Positions 44,463-55,350 of a stretch of DNA of 64,000 bases are shown here, piece by piece. The stretch lies in contig CAHIKZ030005201.1 in assembly GCA_903632075.3 (NCBI GenBank), positions 2,960,001 to 3,024,000 of the forward strand, written 5' to 3'. Source of the DNA: Acanthosepion pharaonis. Its lineage: Eukaryota > Mollusca > Cephalopoda > Sepiida > Sepiidae. The position numbers and the translations under genes were made by a program. The notes beneath the pieces were generated by a model that was given only the letters and a program-made list of their open reading frames with translations, did not search any database and had not been told where the DNA came from. Within the stretch, counting starts at the first letter, position 1, and each line of letters starts with the position of its first letter.

Positions 44463-44627
44463 CGACATTTCACGCTCGATATTTCTGAAACCGGAATCCA
44501 GAGGGACGAAGATTGTGTAGTTGCCATGTTTTACCAGGTCCCCTTTGTAAACAGATGACACTAGGGTCAGAAATTTTCCTATTAATCCGAGCAATGACGT
44601 ATCATTTGAATTCAGTTGATTGATTCT
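44463..44627 (-). CDS. Stabilin-like exon 6: first FAS1 domain, N-terminal third
   Basis: 165 bp (55 residues), phases 0 and 0. Acceptor is tttgtttccag, donor gtaagt. Helical lead SLLGLIGKFLTLVSSVYKG is followed by NYTIFVPLDSGF, the conserved FAS1 H1 motif (usually TVFVPTNxAF). FAS1 domains mediate adhesion, and in stabilins they belong to the ligand-binding ectodomain. Predicted extracellular, with a possible N-glycosylation site at NYT. Confidence 0.92.
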
Positions 44628-44722
44628 CTGGAAACAAAAATAATAATAGTATGAAAAATATATAGAAAGAGAAAACGAAAATTGGTAAGAAGACAACGAA
44701 GAAGAAAGCAGCGAAGAAGGAC

Positions 44723-44726
<4 letters not shown>

Positions 44727-44752
<26 letters not shown>
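44727..44752. repeat. (AAT)n microsatellite
   Basis: Pure AAT run of about 26 bp. Confidence 0.9.
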
Positions 44753-44757
<5 letters not shown>

Positions 44758-44825
44758 AGGGTTTGGAAATGTACAAAGTTTCATCGTTGATAATAAATTA
44801 ATAAATTTAAACACAGCAAGAAACT

Positions 44826-46560
44826 GTGGAAAACCACATTATAGCTAGATCACAACAAATGTACTGCCATTTTGAAATGTTTGAATATCCGACAAGAAAT
44901 CTGTCACCCTTTCTGTTCTGTCTGGCTTTAATATCCCTTTTGCATGAACTAAACAGTAATAACTATGAATACAAAGCAAAAAAGAAAGCATTTAATCACC
45001 TACTTTACATGAATGATATCAAATACTGCCAAAGACGACAGTGAATTGATAGGTATCCTCATTACTACAGTATAAATGTTTCAGTGATGACATCGGTATG
45101 GATTTCGGATTAGATAAATGTGTAAAAGTAACATTCAAGAAAGGGAGAACTACGGACACTTAATCAAGATCAAGATTTTGTCACAAAGATTAGGGAGCTA
45201 GAGCAAGAATAAGCCACTAGATACCTAGTAATTAGCAAAAGAGATGGAATACAGCTTATCTAAATGAAGGAGAAAGTAAGGAAAGTACACTACAGACGTG
45301 TGCGTCTAGTGATGAATACAGAATTGAATTCACAAAATAGAATATCAGCTATAAACACCTTGGTTGTACCCGTGGTCCAATACAGTTTCAACATGCTTAA
45401 CTGGACCATAGCTAACATTAAGCGAATGGACATCAATAAAACTTCTCACTTGCTATCGCATCTATCATCCCAATGATGTTGATCATCTGTATGTGACCAG
45501 ATCCAAAGGAGATAGAGAATTAGATTAGGCTTTCAAAGATACCTGGAAACTACAGAAGACTGGATGATAATCTGTGTCAAATAACATGAAATACGTATGA
45601 ATCTGTATTCTAATGAAAGCCAACAAATTCAAAATGGAATTTCAAGTGGGTGAAGAAATGTAAGTAAAAAATAATACAACTACTGCAGCGGAAAAAGCTT
45701 AAAGAAGAAAGCAAAGGCAAATGCAATGGACCAGATACAGAAACGATGGCAAGATAAGCCTCTTCAGCTGATATAGACAAACCCTGTTCCTATCAGTGGT
45801 TACGTAGTGCAAGGTTAAAAACTGAAACCGAAGGTTTTATTCTTGTTGCACAGGACCAATGATTGCTAACTAGAAATTACCAAGCGCCCATACTGAAAAA
45901 TTGTGTTGACCCCAAATGAAAATTCTGTGATAAATATCCAGAAGCAATTGATCATCTTATATCAGGTTGCGCGGTTTTAGCACCAAAAGAATATAAAACT
46001 TGGCATGATAGAATGAGCTAATATCTGCACTAGGAAATCTGCAACTTTTACAGGAAGGAAACTGCAAGAATCTAGTATGAATATCATCCAGACCCTGTTA
46101 CAAAGATAGGACCGGTAACAATTTTATGGGATTTTACAATACAAACAGACGGAACATTCAAAGGTAATCGCCCAGACATCATGATCGAAGATCCCAAGAA
46201 CACAATGTGCTTTCTTATTGACAATGGTTGTCCCTGCAGACTCTAATGTATCTTTGAAGATCTTAAAAAAAAAAAACTATCAAAATACAAGGATCTTGAA
46301 ATGAAAATCTAAAAACCTTTGATACATGTGGACATCAAAAATTCCAGTTGTAGTTGGAGCACTCGGATTGATTGGAAAATGTTCCGATAGACTCAATGAT
46401 TCAAGGATTCCTGGTAGCCCATACATTAAGAAAATACAAAAAAAAGTACTCACAATTACAGCTCACACATTACGAAGAGCTTTATCTATGAAAAATATGT
46501 GTGATCGTTGTTTTTTGTTCGTTTTTTACAAAAAATTATCAGTGGAAAGCCATTTCTGAC
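44826..46560 (+). pseudogene. R2-like LINE: RT core to endonuclease, broken
   Basis: SPFLFCLALISLLHELN followed by FNHLLYMNDIKYC (44925-45030) is the RT catalytic box (YMDD degraded to YMND). RRVRLVMNTELNSQNRISA and NTLVVPVVQYSFNMLNWTIA follow (45290-45420). Near 45900-46000 a CCHC-type knuckle (KFCDKYPEAIDHLISGC). Then RPDIMIEDPKNTMCFLID (46170-46220), the PD..D endonuclease site, and IPVVVGALGLIGKCSDRL (46335-46395). This order is that of R2-type non-LTR elements. Multiple stops. Confidence 0.78.
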
Positions 46561-46615
46561 TTCAGGTCTCTAGTTGGGATCCGGAAGTAAACTTGTATAC
46601 AGCAGAAATCAAACG

Positions 46616-46616
<1 letters not shown>

Positions 46617-46661
<45 letters not shown>
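46617..46661. repeat. (AAT)n microsatellite
   Basis: About 15 AAT units between two R2-like LINE pieces. Confidence 0.95.
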
Positions 46662-46663
<2 letters not shown>

Positions 46664-46689
46664 CAACTTGGTCAAATGAAATTACAAAA

Positions 46690-47190
46690 AAAAAAATCCA
46701 GAAAAATTGGGAGGGCAAGGCGTTGCATGGTAAATACCTAAAAAGAACGAAAGAAGCAACAGAAAACACATCAGTGGCTGAGGAGCACTGAGTTGAAAGC
46801 TGAGACAGAAAGCCTAATTATTGCAGCTCAGGACTAAAGCCTCGCAACCAGATCCTATCACTGTCACATAATCAAGGATAGAATTAACCCGAAATGCAGG
46901 ATCTGCGGAAAATATGATGAAACTGTCGACCATATTATCTCAGGATGTCCGGAACTAGCAAAAAATGAATATACCCACAGACATAACAAGGTAGCGTCAT
47001 ATGTGCACTGGACGATATGCAAGGAGCAGAAAATCGAAACCACTGAGAGATGGTATGAGCACCAACCAGACACAGTTACTCAAAATAACGATGTAACTAT
47101 CCTTTGGGGCATTGTGATGTGTGATGAAAGCAGATATCCTAAATACGCATATGATAGGGTTAATTTCCGCCTAGCAACAGAATAAAGATC
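46690..47190 (+). pseudogene. R2-like LINE, zinc-knuckle region, second copy
   Basis: NWEGKALHGKYLKRT, then NPKCRICGKYDETVDHIISG and CPELAKNEYTHRHNKVA, VHWTIC (46705-47030), and WYEHQPDTVTQNND. The CCHC knuckle is better preserved here than in the copy at 44826. It stops before the endonuclease. Confidence 0.75.
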
Positions 47191-47554
47191 ACGTGAGAGT
47201 CTTATAACATTTTGGGAAGGCAGGTCAGAAGGTTGACTGACCCAATTAACCGTAGCGACAAATGTCTAGACAGAAGCTAGACAGGGGACGGTTGTAAGTT
47301 AGAATTCGCGCCCAAAACTTAAGACACGTGACAGTCAGAGATTCACTCGAGGATCAGTTGCTATCTTGATTTTGAAGAGGCAAGACCTGAAGCCGAAACG
47401 CTGATAGTTTATGAACGGAAAGATAAGACGCATTTGATAGTAATGAAACTTATCCAGTTCAATCCAGGCAACTCCGGACAAGAAGTATTCCTGTTCGATA
47501 ATCCCCAAGTTGAAGACGCAGAGAACTTTATATGCTGAGGATTCAGCCTGCGTT

Positions 47555-47955
47555 TAAAGAAAAAGGAAAAACCAGAGAAGAAAGCATATACCTCTGTTAC
47601 AAGTTGAATTGTGTAGAGAAAAGAAAACGGATATCCAGAGAGAGGAAGAAAGTATACCTCTGTTACAAGTTGAATTGTGTAAAGAAGAAAAGGGAAAACG
47701 AGAGAAGAAAGTGTATACCTCTGTTGTAAGCTGAATTGTATAAAGAAGAAGAAGGAAAGAAAGAAGAGAGGAAGAAAGTGTACATCCCTGTTGCAGTAAG
47801 TCGGGTTTGGAAGCCGAGCTGTCGACAGAAGAAAAGGAAGGAAAGAAAAAGGCGAAACAAAGAGAGGAAGAAAGTGTATACCTCTCATACAGCAGGGCAG
47901 CGTGTGAAATTGTGTTTGTGTCGAGAAAAGAAAAGAAAGGACATTGATATAAAAA
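47555..47955. repeat. Degenerate tandem repeat, ~65-100 bp period
   Basis: 'agaggaagaaagtgtatacc' followed by 'tctgttacaagttgaattgt' recurs about six times with purine-rich spacers (gaaaagaaagg) of changing length. The array creates overlapping low-complexity frames on both strands. Confidence 0.8.
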
Positions 47956-47999
47956 AAAGTGAACTGAATATAAAAGATAAGTAATCATATTTTGGATCC

Positions 48000-48530
48000 G
48001 TAATAGAAAGATATATATACATCCATGAATATTATGTTTTCGCAAACACCTTTCCACATGTAAAACAATAATTGTAACTCCTATCCCATTCTTTTTGTGT
48101 GTGCGTTGGTTTCTGCATTCAATTCATAGTAATTCATACTTATATTTTGTATGTTCGGGTTCAGTTGAATCCATTTGATGTTAGGCGAATTTGATATCCC
48201 AAAGTAAGTTTGAGATCGGGTCGTCGGATGTTTTAACTCATACTTATCTGTTCTTTTATTGTGATATATGTATATTTGTACATATTAAAATTATTGTATC
48301 AAAAATCGCTAAGCCTTATAGTTCCTCCTTGTATTGTGGATCAGTATTCGTGTTGAGAACGAAGCGGACCTGGGAAAGATTACTGTTCGATTATCTCAAT
48401 CGAACAGTGGTCTTAAAAATATCTTTGTTTACCAATTGTCCATTGTCACGATCTGAGAGAGATAGCTTGTATCTCTCCACGGGTGTGAGAATGTATATAT
48501 CTCCTAGTCAGCGTATGATCGCCCTATAAA
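48000..48530. other. Intron DNA, unclear
   Basis: Contains 'gttactgttcgattatctcaa' joined to 'tcgaacagtgg' (an imperfect hairpin at about 48380-48415) but no recognisable gene. A 112-codon frame at 48191-48529 has no motif. Confidence 0.35.
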
Positions 48531-48534
48531 CCCA

Positions 48535-48830
48535 TTCGTCGACTGGGGCATATGACAGCATTCCAATTCAAACTGACAGGGAAATTAAAACCAACAACTC
48601 TGATATTATCATATAAGACAAAAAATTTAAGAAGTGTATGCTTATTGACATAACAGTACCATCTGAGAGAAACACCTCCATGAAAATTATGGAGAAATTG
48701 TCCAAATACAGGGACATGGAGATCATGACTAACAGGATGTGAGGAATGAAGACTGAGACTGTACCATTAGTAATCGAGGCTCTGGGCCTCTTGAAAGGTC
48801 CAAAGATTCGATTATTATTGGTACATTCCT
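48535..48830 (+). pseudogene. R2-like LINE endonuclease fragment
   Basis: IPIQTDREIKTNNSDIII, stop, KKCMLIDITVPSERNTSMKI, then MEKLSKYRDMEIMTNRM and TVPLVIEALGLL. Matches the end of the copy at 44826. Confidence 0.72.
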
Positions 48831-49152
48831 AACACAGCACATTAGCACCCATTTAAACACACACACATAAACTTATTAGGCTCCATCCGAAATATACTAG
48901 TAGAAAATACAAACATAATAACCTTATCCACATGCCCCCAAAATTAAATATGATGGAAGACATAATAATAAAAAATAACACTTAATAATATTAACTCCAA
49001 ACACGGCCACAATGTGCTGTGTTCGGAATTACAGAACATTTGGACAGCTTCTGCACACTCTGTCTCCATAAAAGAAAACATTTCTTCGAATACAAGAAAA
49101 ATTAAATAAAAAGCTTAATCGCAGTACCTTGTCTGTTGTCTTTAATGAAGCA

Positions 49153-49153
49153 T

Positions 49154-49196
<43 letters not shown>

Positions 49197-49240
49197 GATA
49201 TATATACATATAGATATATAGATATAGATATATACAAATA
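49153..49240. repeat. (CA)n(TA)n and (ATAG)-like microsatellite
   Basis: CA, then TA, then degenerate TATAGA, about 40 bp from exon 5 donor. Confidence 0.93.
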
Positions 49241-49280
49241 CAAAGTATTTTAAGACATGTAATGTATAACATTTCCTTAC

Positions 49281-49344
49281 TTGAATCAAATTTCCAAAAC
49301 ATTCCTTTCGTCCATCACCCACGTAACCTTCTCTACATCGGCAT
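49281..49344 (-). CDS. Stabilin-like exon 5: end of EGF repeat 4, lead into FAS1
   Basis: 64 bp, phases 2 and 0. Acceptor is ttttttgcag, donor gtaagg. It encodes CRCREGYVGDGRKECFGNLIQ, the last three cysteines of the repeat and the short linker to the first FAS1 domain. The VGDG turn before the last cysteine is common to stabilin EGF repeats. The split codon before CRC restores a threonine together with the previous exon. Confidence 0.88.
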
Positions 49345-49419
49345 CTGCAAAAAAAAGAAAAAGAAAAAAAATAGCAAAAAAAAATTATCGATTCGTTTCC
49401 TATGGCTTATTTAAAGAGA

Positions 49420-49715
49420 ATATTTTAGATTGTAAGAATTTTTTAAAGATGATAATGGTTTCAAGTTTTACTAATTAACCCATAGCTGTGAGAGAAGAAG
49501 TTGATTCGTATCTTTCCCAATTGTATATGCGCGTAAGTGACTATAACGAACACAGCTGGAATTGAAACTCGGCTCAGCAATTAACAATTCCAAGCCATTA
49601 ACCATTACATCACCCACACATCCAAGTTTACACCACCTGGTATTCTTAAACAGTCACTTTGGTGATCGTAGGGGAACCAGTGTTTCAACGTGATGTGGCT
49701 TGTAATCCATTTTAA
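49420..49715 (-). mobile_element. 5S rRNA-tRNA composite SINE
   Basis: The complement of 49630-49712 reads GCCACATCACGTTGAAACAC, ...CGATCACCAAAGTGACTGTT and ATACCAGGTGGTGTAAAC (5S-like). Then GGTTAATGGCTTGGAATTGT, B box CCGAGTTTCAATTC, and the tail 'accattatcatctttaaaaa'. Confidence 0.8.
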
Positions 49716-49799
49716 ATTATTAAAATGAATATAAATGGTAAGCTAAAACTAACTCTGTTAAAACTAAATCGAAAAATAAAATAAAGCATTTTGTTGTGT

Positions 49800-50010
49800 T
49801 ATGGAGGCCCAATATAGTAATGAATTGCGACTCGGATTGACGAATCGGAGAGTCAAGTTCGGATTACAGCCGTGTTCATTACATTCATTTACGAATTGTA
49901 TGAATTCAACTCTTCTCCGCACAGCTATGGGTAAATAGTAGGACAGACTCGGTTCTATAGCCTTGGGTGGCAACCACTCTAGCTCCCCCATCTCCCAGCA
50001 GGTCTGAGCC
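49800..50010 (+). mobile_element. tRNA-derived SINE, family A
   Basis: 'gactcggattgacgaatcgg', B-box-like CAAGTTCGGATTAC, 'agctatgggtaaatagtagg' and 'gacagactcggttctatagc'. Directly follows the composite SINE with the opposite orientation. Confidence 0.72.
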
Positions 50011-50119
50011 ACCCGTAGAGATACAACATTCCATGGAAACACGCACTGGCTGACATTCTTTAGTCTTGTGAGTAGTGCATTCGATCGCAGGACGAGAAAG
50101 TGTTTACTTTTTTTATTGA

Positions 50120-50660
50120 GTCGTACGTAGACGACACTGTGTTCATGGGAGACAGAGAAAAAAATTACGGTACATCCTAGACAGTAAAAAAAAAACGAAA
50201 AACAAGGAATAAGCATCAATTGCAAGAAGACAGAAAGTATGATCATCAGCAAGTGGAAATGTCTAAGATGCGAGTTACAAATTGAAGATATCAACAGGAA
50301 GAAAGTACGGACGTCTTTTAATAGCGGAAGAGGCGTTCCAAAATGATAATCAGTTTGCTGACAAAAAGAAAATCTTCGTTAGAAACGAAGAAAAATAAAG
50401 TGCTGTGATATTCATTCTTTTATATGGCAGTAAATGCTGGAAAACTCCCTACGGATGAGGCGAAAACTGGACGCAACAGAAATATGGTTCTACAGAAGGA
50501 TATTGAGAATACCATCGACGGAGCGACTAAGCTAAAAACGGAAAGTCTGAAAGAAAATGCTAATAAAAAGAAAACTTATGCTCTGAATAAGAAACAGGTG
50601 AAACTTCTTGGACACAATGAGGAAGGAGGGACTGGAAAATTTAACCTTTACGGGGTATAT
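50120..50660 (+). pseudogene. RTE-type LINE fragment
   Basis: INCKKTESMIISKWK (50220-50265), then KLDATEIWFYRRILRIPSTE (50463-50525) and RKEGLENLTFTGYI (50620-50660), with stops. Same C-terminal module as 6040. Confidence 0.7.
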
Positions 50661-50669
50661 TAAGTGCAG

Positions 50670-51420
50670 CCATTTCACCCTAAGCAAGGCGGGAATGCCA
50701 CTAGTATGAAGGAGGTTACAGGGAGTGAAAGTAAAGGAGAAGTCTGGGAATAAGGAGGATTGTGGAAAGAACAAAGATGAACGGTATTTAAGAAGACAGT
50801 AGATGGAGATTGTTGTTGCAATTAAATTTTAGAAGATTGTTTTTTATCAGGGAAGCAAGTAAACGGAAAGGAGTTCCACAGGGGGAAAAGAAACTATTGG
50901 AGTAGAAGTGGCGGTTACTTTTAGCTATTTCAACAGTAAAAGGGTGGGACCTCAATGTCAATCTAGTAGCTCGCTTAATTTCATGTATTCGGAGCAGTAG
51001 GGAAGTCAGAGCTGTTTTTATGAAAATATTTGTAAAAATGACAGTGGGAAGCTACGTCACGTCGGTGAGAATGTGACTGAAGTCGAGATGCCAGGTAAGG
51101 ATCGATTACATTACAGATTCTTCTTTGAATATTTTGTCAAGAATCTCGAGATGAACAGCAGGAGCACCAGACCAAATATGGCAACAGTATTCAATGCACG
51201 GATGAATGGTAGATTTATAAATCTACAAAATGGATTCTGGCGAGAAAACATTTCTGGTATGACACAGTGAGCCAACTTTCCTTGCAGTATACGGAGCAAT
51301 TGATTCGATAGTTGTCAGTGGAAAATGTGAAATCAAGGAGGAGTAGATTGTTGCTCTCCTGTAGGTTAGCATTAGTCATGCTGATGTCGGACTGAAAACG
51401 TTCTCTCAGTTTGATAAACT
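50670..51420 (-). pseudogene. Jockey/CR1-type LINE 3' end
   Basis: The complement begins with the family 3' end (AGTGGCATTCCCGCCTTGCT, then TAGGGTGAAATGG) and extends to the segment matching 3515-3690 and 13800-13960. It abuts the RTE-type piece end to end. Confidence 0.78.
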
Positions 51421-51649
51421 TAATATGCATTAAGTTTTCAAATTATTTACCCAAGAACAATAATGGTGTGTTCAAGGGATTTGGTTCCTTCATTGAAAAC
51501 TGACCAAAAAGATATTTTTTTTAAAATATGGATGAAAGTTGCTATATTTTTTTTTCGTTATCTCAGTAATTTGATGAACAATTATGTAAAAATTCAGTAT
51601 TTTTTATGGCGGGAAAGATGCTAATTATTTGACTCCTCCCGCTCACTTA

Positions 51650-52115
51650 TTCTTCGTCTTCATTTTATTTTATGTGTCGTGTCCAGGACATAGGTGATAA
51701 TGGCTCACCACAACTTCCTATCTTTCGTAGTTCTAAGTAATATATATATTTTTCTGACATCCATTTACACAAGAAAGTTACGTAGGTTATTTACTGTTTT
51801 CCTCTGTCTCTCTTGGCTTCAATTTTCCCTCCGCGTTTTATATTTTCCAAACCCTCTATACTGATTCTATAACAATTCTCTCTATTCTGTCCTATAAATT
51901 TAAACTATCTTTTATTTTAAGCATAAGTGTTCATTTTGGTTCCATTTTCCTGAAAACTTTTTTTATTGGTTCACACGTTCCCTCCTTGGTATTCTCAGCA
52001 TCCTTCTGTAGAAGCACATCTTTTCATCTATGAGGAAAGTGTCCACATTCCCTGCCATTATAAGAGGATTCATATTCTTTTCTGCCCTTTTTTCTTGTTT
52101 CCCGCTGTATCGAGC
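51650..52115 (-). pseudogene. RTE-type LINE fragment
   Basis: The complement carries 'agataggaagttgtggtgag' (3' end word of the family, also at 6610, 7745, 57475 and 57960), with FYRRMLRIPRRERVNQ (about 52010-51963) further 5'. It ends about 50 bp from exon 4. Confidence 0.6.
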
Positions 52116-52166
52116 TAAAGAAAAGAAATTACTGTGATTGAAATTCTTCAGGAAAAAAAATCTTAC

Positions 52167-52300
52167 GTCGTTTCGCCGACGGACTCCGTTGTACAAATGG
52201 CCATTGGGTGACATTCATTTTGGCTCGATAAACAAAGGTCGATGATTTCGCATCCAGTGCTATTCTTCCACTGATAGCCCAAATTACATTTGCACATTTT
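52167..52300 (-). CDS. Stabilin-like exon 4: end of EGF repeat 3 and start of repeat 4
   Basis: 134 bp, phases 0 and 2. Acceptor is tatcttccag, donor gtaaga. It begins KMCKCNLGYQWKNSTGC, which supplies the last three cysteines of the repeat opened in the previous exon. It then opens another repeat (DLCLSSQNECHPMAIC) cut by the intron before its fourth cysteine. A GATA and GA microsatellite begins only about 70 bp upstream of its acceptor. Confidence 0.88.
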
Positions 52301-52366
52301 CTGGAAGATATAGAAGGAAATATTGAATCTATAGAAAAAGGACGATAGATTGATATTGACAAATTG

Positions 52367-52373
<7 letters not shown>

Positions 52374-52421
<48 letters not shown>

Positions 52422-52450
52422 TCGATAGATAGATAGATATGAACAGACTG

Positions 52451-52499
<49 letters not shown>

Positions 52500-52707
52500 T
52501 TGACAACTTGAAGTAAATAGATATTGACAAATTGAAATAGATAAATAGATAGTGACAAATTGAGGTAGATAGATATTGACAAATTGAAATAGATAAATAA
52601 ATATTGACAAATTGAGATAAATAGATATAAGACAAATTCACATAGATATTGTCAAAATGGGATTGATAAATAGCTATTGAAAATGAGATAGATAGATATA
52701 GACAAAT

Positions 52708-52757
<50 letters not shown>

Positions 52758-52770
52758 AGAGAGAGAGAGA
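52374..52770. repeat. (GATA)n, (GA)n and (TA)n arrays with GATA-derived spacers
   Basis: GATA at 52374-52400 and 52454-52499, GA at 52401-52422, TA at 52709-52757. The intervening words 'attgacaaattgaaatagat' recur with period of about 30-40 bp, a higher-order repeat derived from the GATA array. Confidence 0.92.
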
Positions 52771-52794
52771 GGGAGAGAGAGGAAGGGAGAGGAG

Positions 52795-53060
52795 TGGGGG
52801 ATAGCGGCTCGGATTGAGGAATCGGAGAAACGAGTTCGAATTCCAGTCGAATCCATTACATCACCTTACGTGCTAATACCCTTGGGAAAGGTATAAATCC
52901 TCTTCCAGCTATGGGTAATTAGCAGGACAGACTGGGTTTTACAGCCTTGGATAGGAACTGGTCTAGGAGAACTCTGAATTCAAAACCTTTCGTCTGATTC
53001 GTTTTGTGACCTTGTGGTACATAGTGCACCGGATCTCTGTATTCGGCCCTTCAAAAAGTG
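52795..53060 (+). mobile_element. tRNA-derived SINE, family A
   Basis: GATAGCGGCTCGGATTGAGG, B box CGAGTTCGAATTCC, 'cttgggaaaggtataaatcc' and 'tagcaggacagactgggttt', ending near 'cggcccttcaaaaa'. Confidence 0.8.
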
Positions 53061-53140
53061 TGGTTGTTTCTGCACAAAGACTTCACCACTATAATCAAAT
53101 CATATGTGCTGGTGTCTGGGCTGTTGGTTCCTAGGAAGAG

Positions 53141-53141
53141 A

Positions 53142-53211
<70 letters not shown>
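53141..53211. repeat. (TA)n(GA)n compound microsatellite
   Basis: TA about 54 bp, then GA about 17 bp. Confidence 0.95.
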
Positions 53212-53689
53212 GTTTAATTAACTCCAATTTCCGTCGAAATTTGGACGTAAAACGGTATCCGTGTAACTTGCAGTCCGGGTTTGTTAAGTGAATTATTTTA
53301 TTATATTGATAATTATTACAATATTCCATGATATTGAGCTCTATTTATGGAGAATGTTTGCCTTGGGTATGTTCTCTGTCAGAGTTTTATTGATTTACAT
53401 GAAAGAAAGGGAGACAGAAAACAAGAAAGAAAGAAAGAAAGAAAGAGGGTTCCACTACACAAACACCTTTTCCCAAGATGCTTCAATTTGTATGACAAAC
53501 ACGTGAGTACTTGTCTGAATACCACAAATTTTAACCTCACTCATCATGAGTCAGGCGTTATCTATCCTCTTAATTCTTAACATCTTCACTTCCTACCAAA
53601 TCTCCCTTCACACATATCACACCTCATTCATCATGAGCGCTCTATATTGAGTGACTCTCGTACCTTGTATAGAGTGAACTTTAGTATAA

Positions 53690-54000
53690 AAACGAATGCT
53701 GTATAAGAATGCCATGAACAGGATGTTTTTTTTAAGGAAAATCAAACTCAATGAGGAAGATACAGTTAACATTTCTGGGTCACATAACGAGGAAAGGAGG
53801 TTTGGAGAATCTAACATTTATTGAAGATATATTGGAGGAAAGAGAAGCAGGGGAAAATGCGAGTAAATTAACGCATTTCTTCAAATGAATAGCAGGAAAA
53901 TGACATAGAGGGATGATTAAATGTTCAAATGTTATTTAGCAATAAAATATAGGAAGATGTGGAGAGACAAAATCAATCACATCCTGAAGGGATACACCAC
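53690..54000 (+). pseudogene. RTE-type LINE fragment
   Basis: MQLTFLGHITRKGGLENLTF-like frame (about 53755-53820), then 'gaggaaagagaagcagggga' and the 3' word 'ataggaagatgtggagagac'. Confidence 0.62.
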
Positions 54001-54189
54001 ATAAAAGAAGATATATCTTAGCTAGTAGGCACCTAATGGTAAAATCATTTATTTTATGGAACAAGAATATATTTTTCAACATAATCTCCTTCCTTATCAG
54101 TGCACTTTATTCAGTGTTAAATATCAGTTTGATTTGTTTTTGTTTTTTTTTGTTTTTTTTACAGTTTATCAACCTTTTGCAGGTTATTT

Positions 54190-54470
54190 AAAACCAGAAA
54201 ATATTTTTAAACTGTAAGAATTTTGGAGGAAATAATAACGATGTCTTCATACAAGTCCTAGTAATTAACCCTTAGCTGGGAGGGAGGACAGATGGTTTCA
54301 TTTGGAACACTACTCTCCGATTTCCAATTCCGGGCCATTATCCATTACACCATCCGCACATCCAAGCTTACATCACCTGCTATTCAGCGGCTACACAGGG
54401 CCGACCTTGCTTAACTTCGATAATCGTAAGGGAACGGGTGTTTCAATGTGATTTGACAGTAAGCTGTCAT
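54190..54470 (-). mobile_element. 5S rRNA-tRNA composite SINE, best 5S part
   Basis: The complement reads CACATTGAAACACCCGTTCC, then CGATTATCGAAGTTAAGCAA and GGTCGGCCCTGTGTAGCCGC, ATAGCAGGTGATGTAAGCTT. This keeps the 5S box GAAGTTAAGC(A)A(C)GTCGG lost in the other copies. The tRNA-like unit and the tail 'cgttattatttcctccaaaa' follow. Confidence 0.82.
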
Positions 54471-54934
54471 ATACATTGGACAGTTCTGATCCAAAATTCA
54501 GCTTCTGACATATTTATTTAGTGTTGAATATTAGTCATAGATCGGCGTGATGATAAAAGTATGTAAGAGAATTATCTTTTTTTGTGTGTGTGAAAGCAGG
54601 AAAAACATTTGAAAAGGACCCGATTCAACATGCTATTTCCGCAAGAGACGACCATTTTTTAAACTTTGGTGGTCAGCTTCACAAAAAGCTTTTGCATTAG
54701 AACATCGTTTGTCGTACTGAATTTCTTTGCATGAATTTTAATACCCGCAGAAAAAAAATTACCTGTGTAGAGTGCGAGCACCTATTTTTGCGTAAAAATC
54801 ATATCATACTCAAGTATATCGGTATGAAATCAGTTCGATCATTTCAAAAATTGTAGAAAAACTTACTAAAACGGTGTAGCTTAACTTATGCCCATTTAGA
54901 ATCATACCAACGATAACATTTCTTTTACAAGGCT

Positions 54935-55210
54935 ATGACGCTTTAGGACGTGGGTGATCATGGCTCTCCACAGATTCCTTTTTCTTTATTATCTGTGAAT
55001 TGTCATGCACTCTTGGGAAAGATAAAAAGACTGCTTTTCAGTTGCCTTCTCCATCGTTTGAAATTCAGAGTTTTCGTTCTGTTAGACTGGTTGCCACCCA
55101 AGTTTGGAGAGTCCAGTTTACTCTGCTATTTAACATAGTTGGTAGAAGAAAAAAGATGGCGTCATACCTTTCCCAAAGGCCAAACGTGAAGGTGAAAGCA
55201 GTAGACTTCA
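54935..55210 (+). repeat. Dispersed repeat related to 7320-7600
   Basis: 'tctttattatctgtgaattg', 'ggttgccacccaagtttgga', 'gagtccagtttactctgcta'. The end resembles the body of a SINE (cttgggaaag reversed). Class uncertain. Confidence 0.45.
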
Positions 55211-55350
55211 TTTACCGCGCACACCCTATATATTATATGTTGTTAAATATATCTAAAATCACAGTATCTAAAATAATAAATATTTAATTCATTGATTTTA
55301 TAACGCATTTTTACAATTATTGTATTATAGTCGTATTATTTACTATTATA

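Noticed and set aside
47370..47405. Fourth copy of the hammerhead-like motif (gacctgaagccgaaacgctg)
   Set aside because: Has CCGAAACG but lacks the CTGAAGA-N-GG half and the stem. Treated as chance or a distant relic.
52129..52641. Long minus-strand frames rich in YLSI
   Set aside because: Mostly translated GATA repeat. Only the 134-bp segment 52167-52300 is a real exon.
54370..54465. Functional 5S rRNA gene
   Set aside because: Only partly similar to 5S rRNA, with many substitutions, a tRNA-like unit fused behind it and no terminator in place. It is a SINE head.
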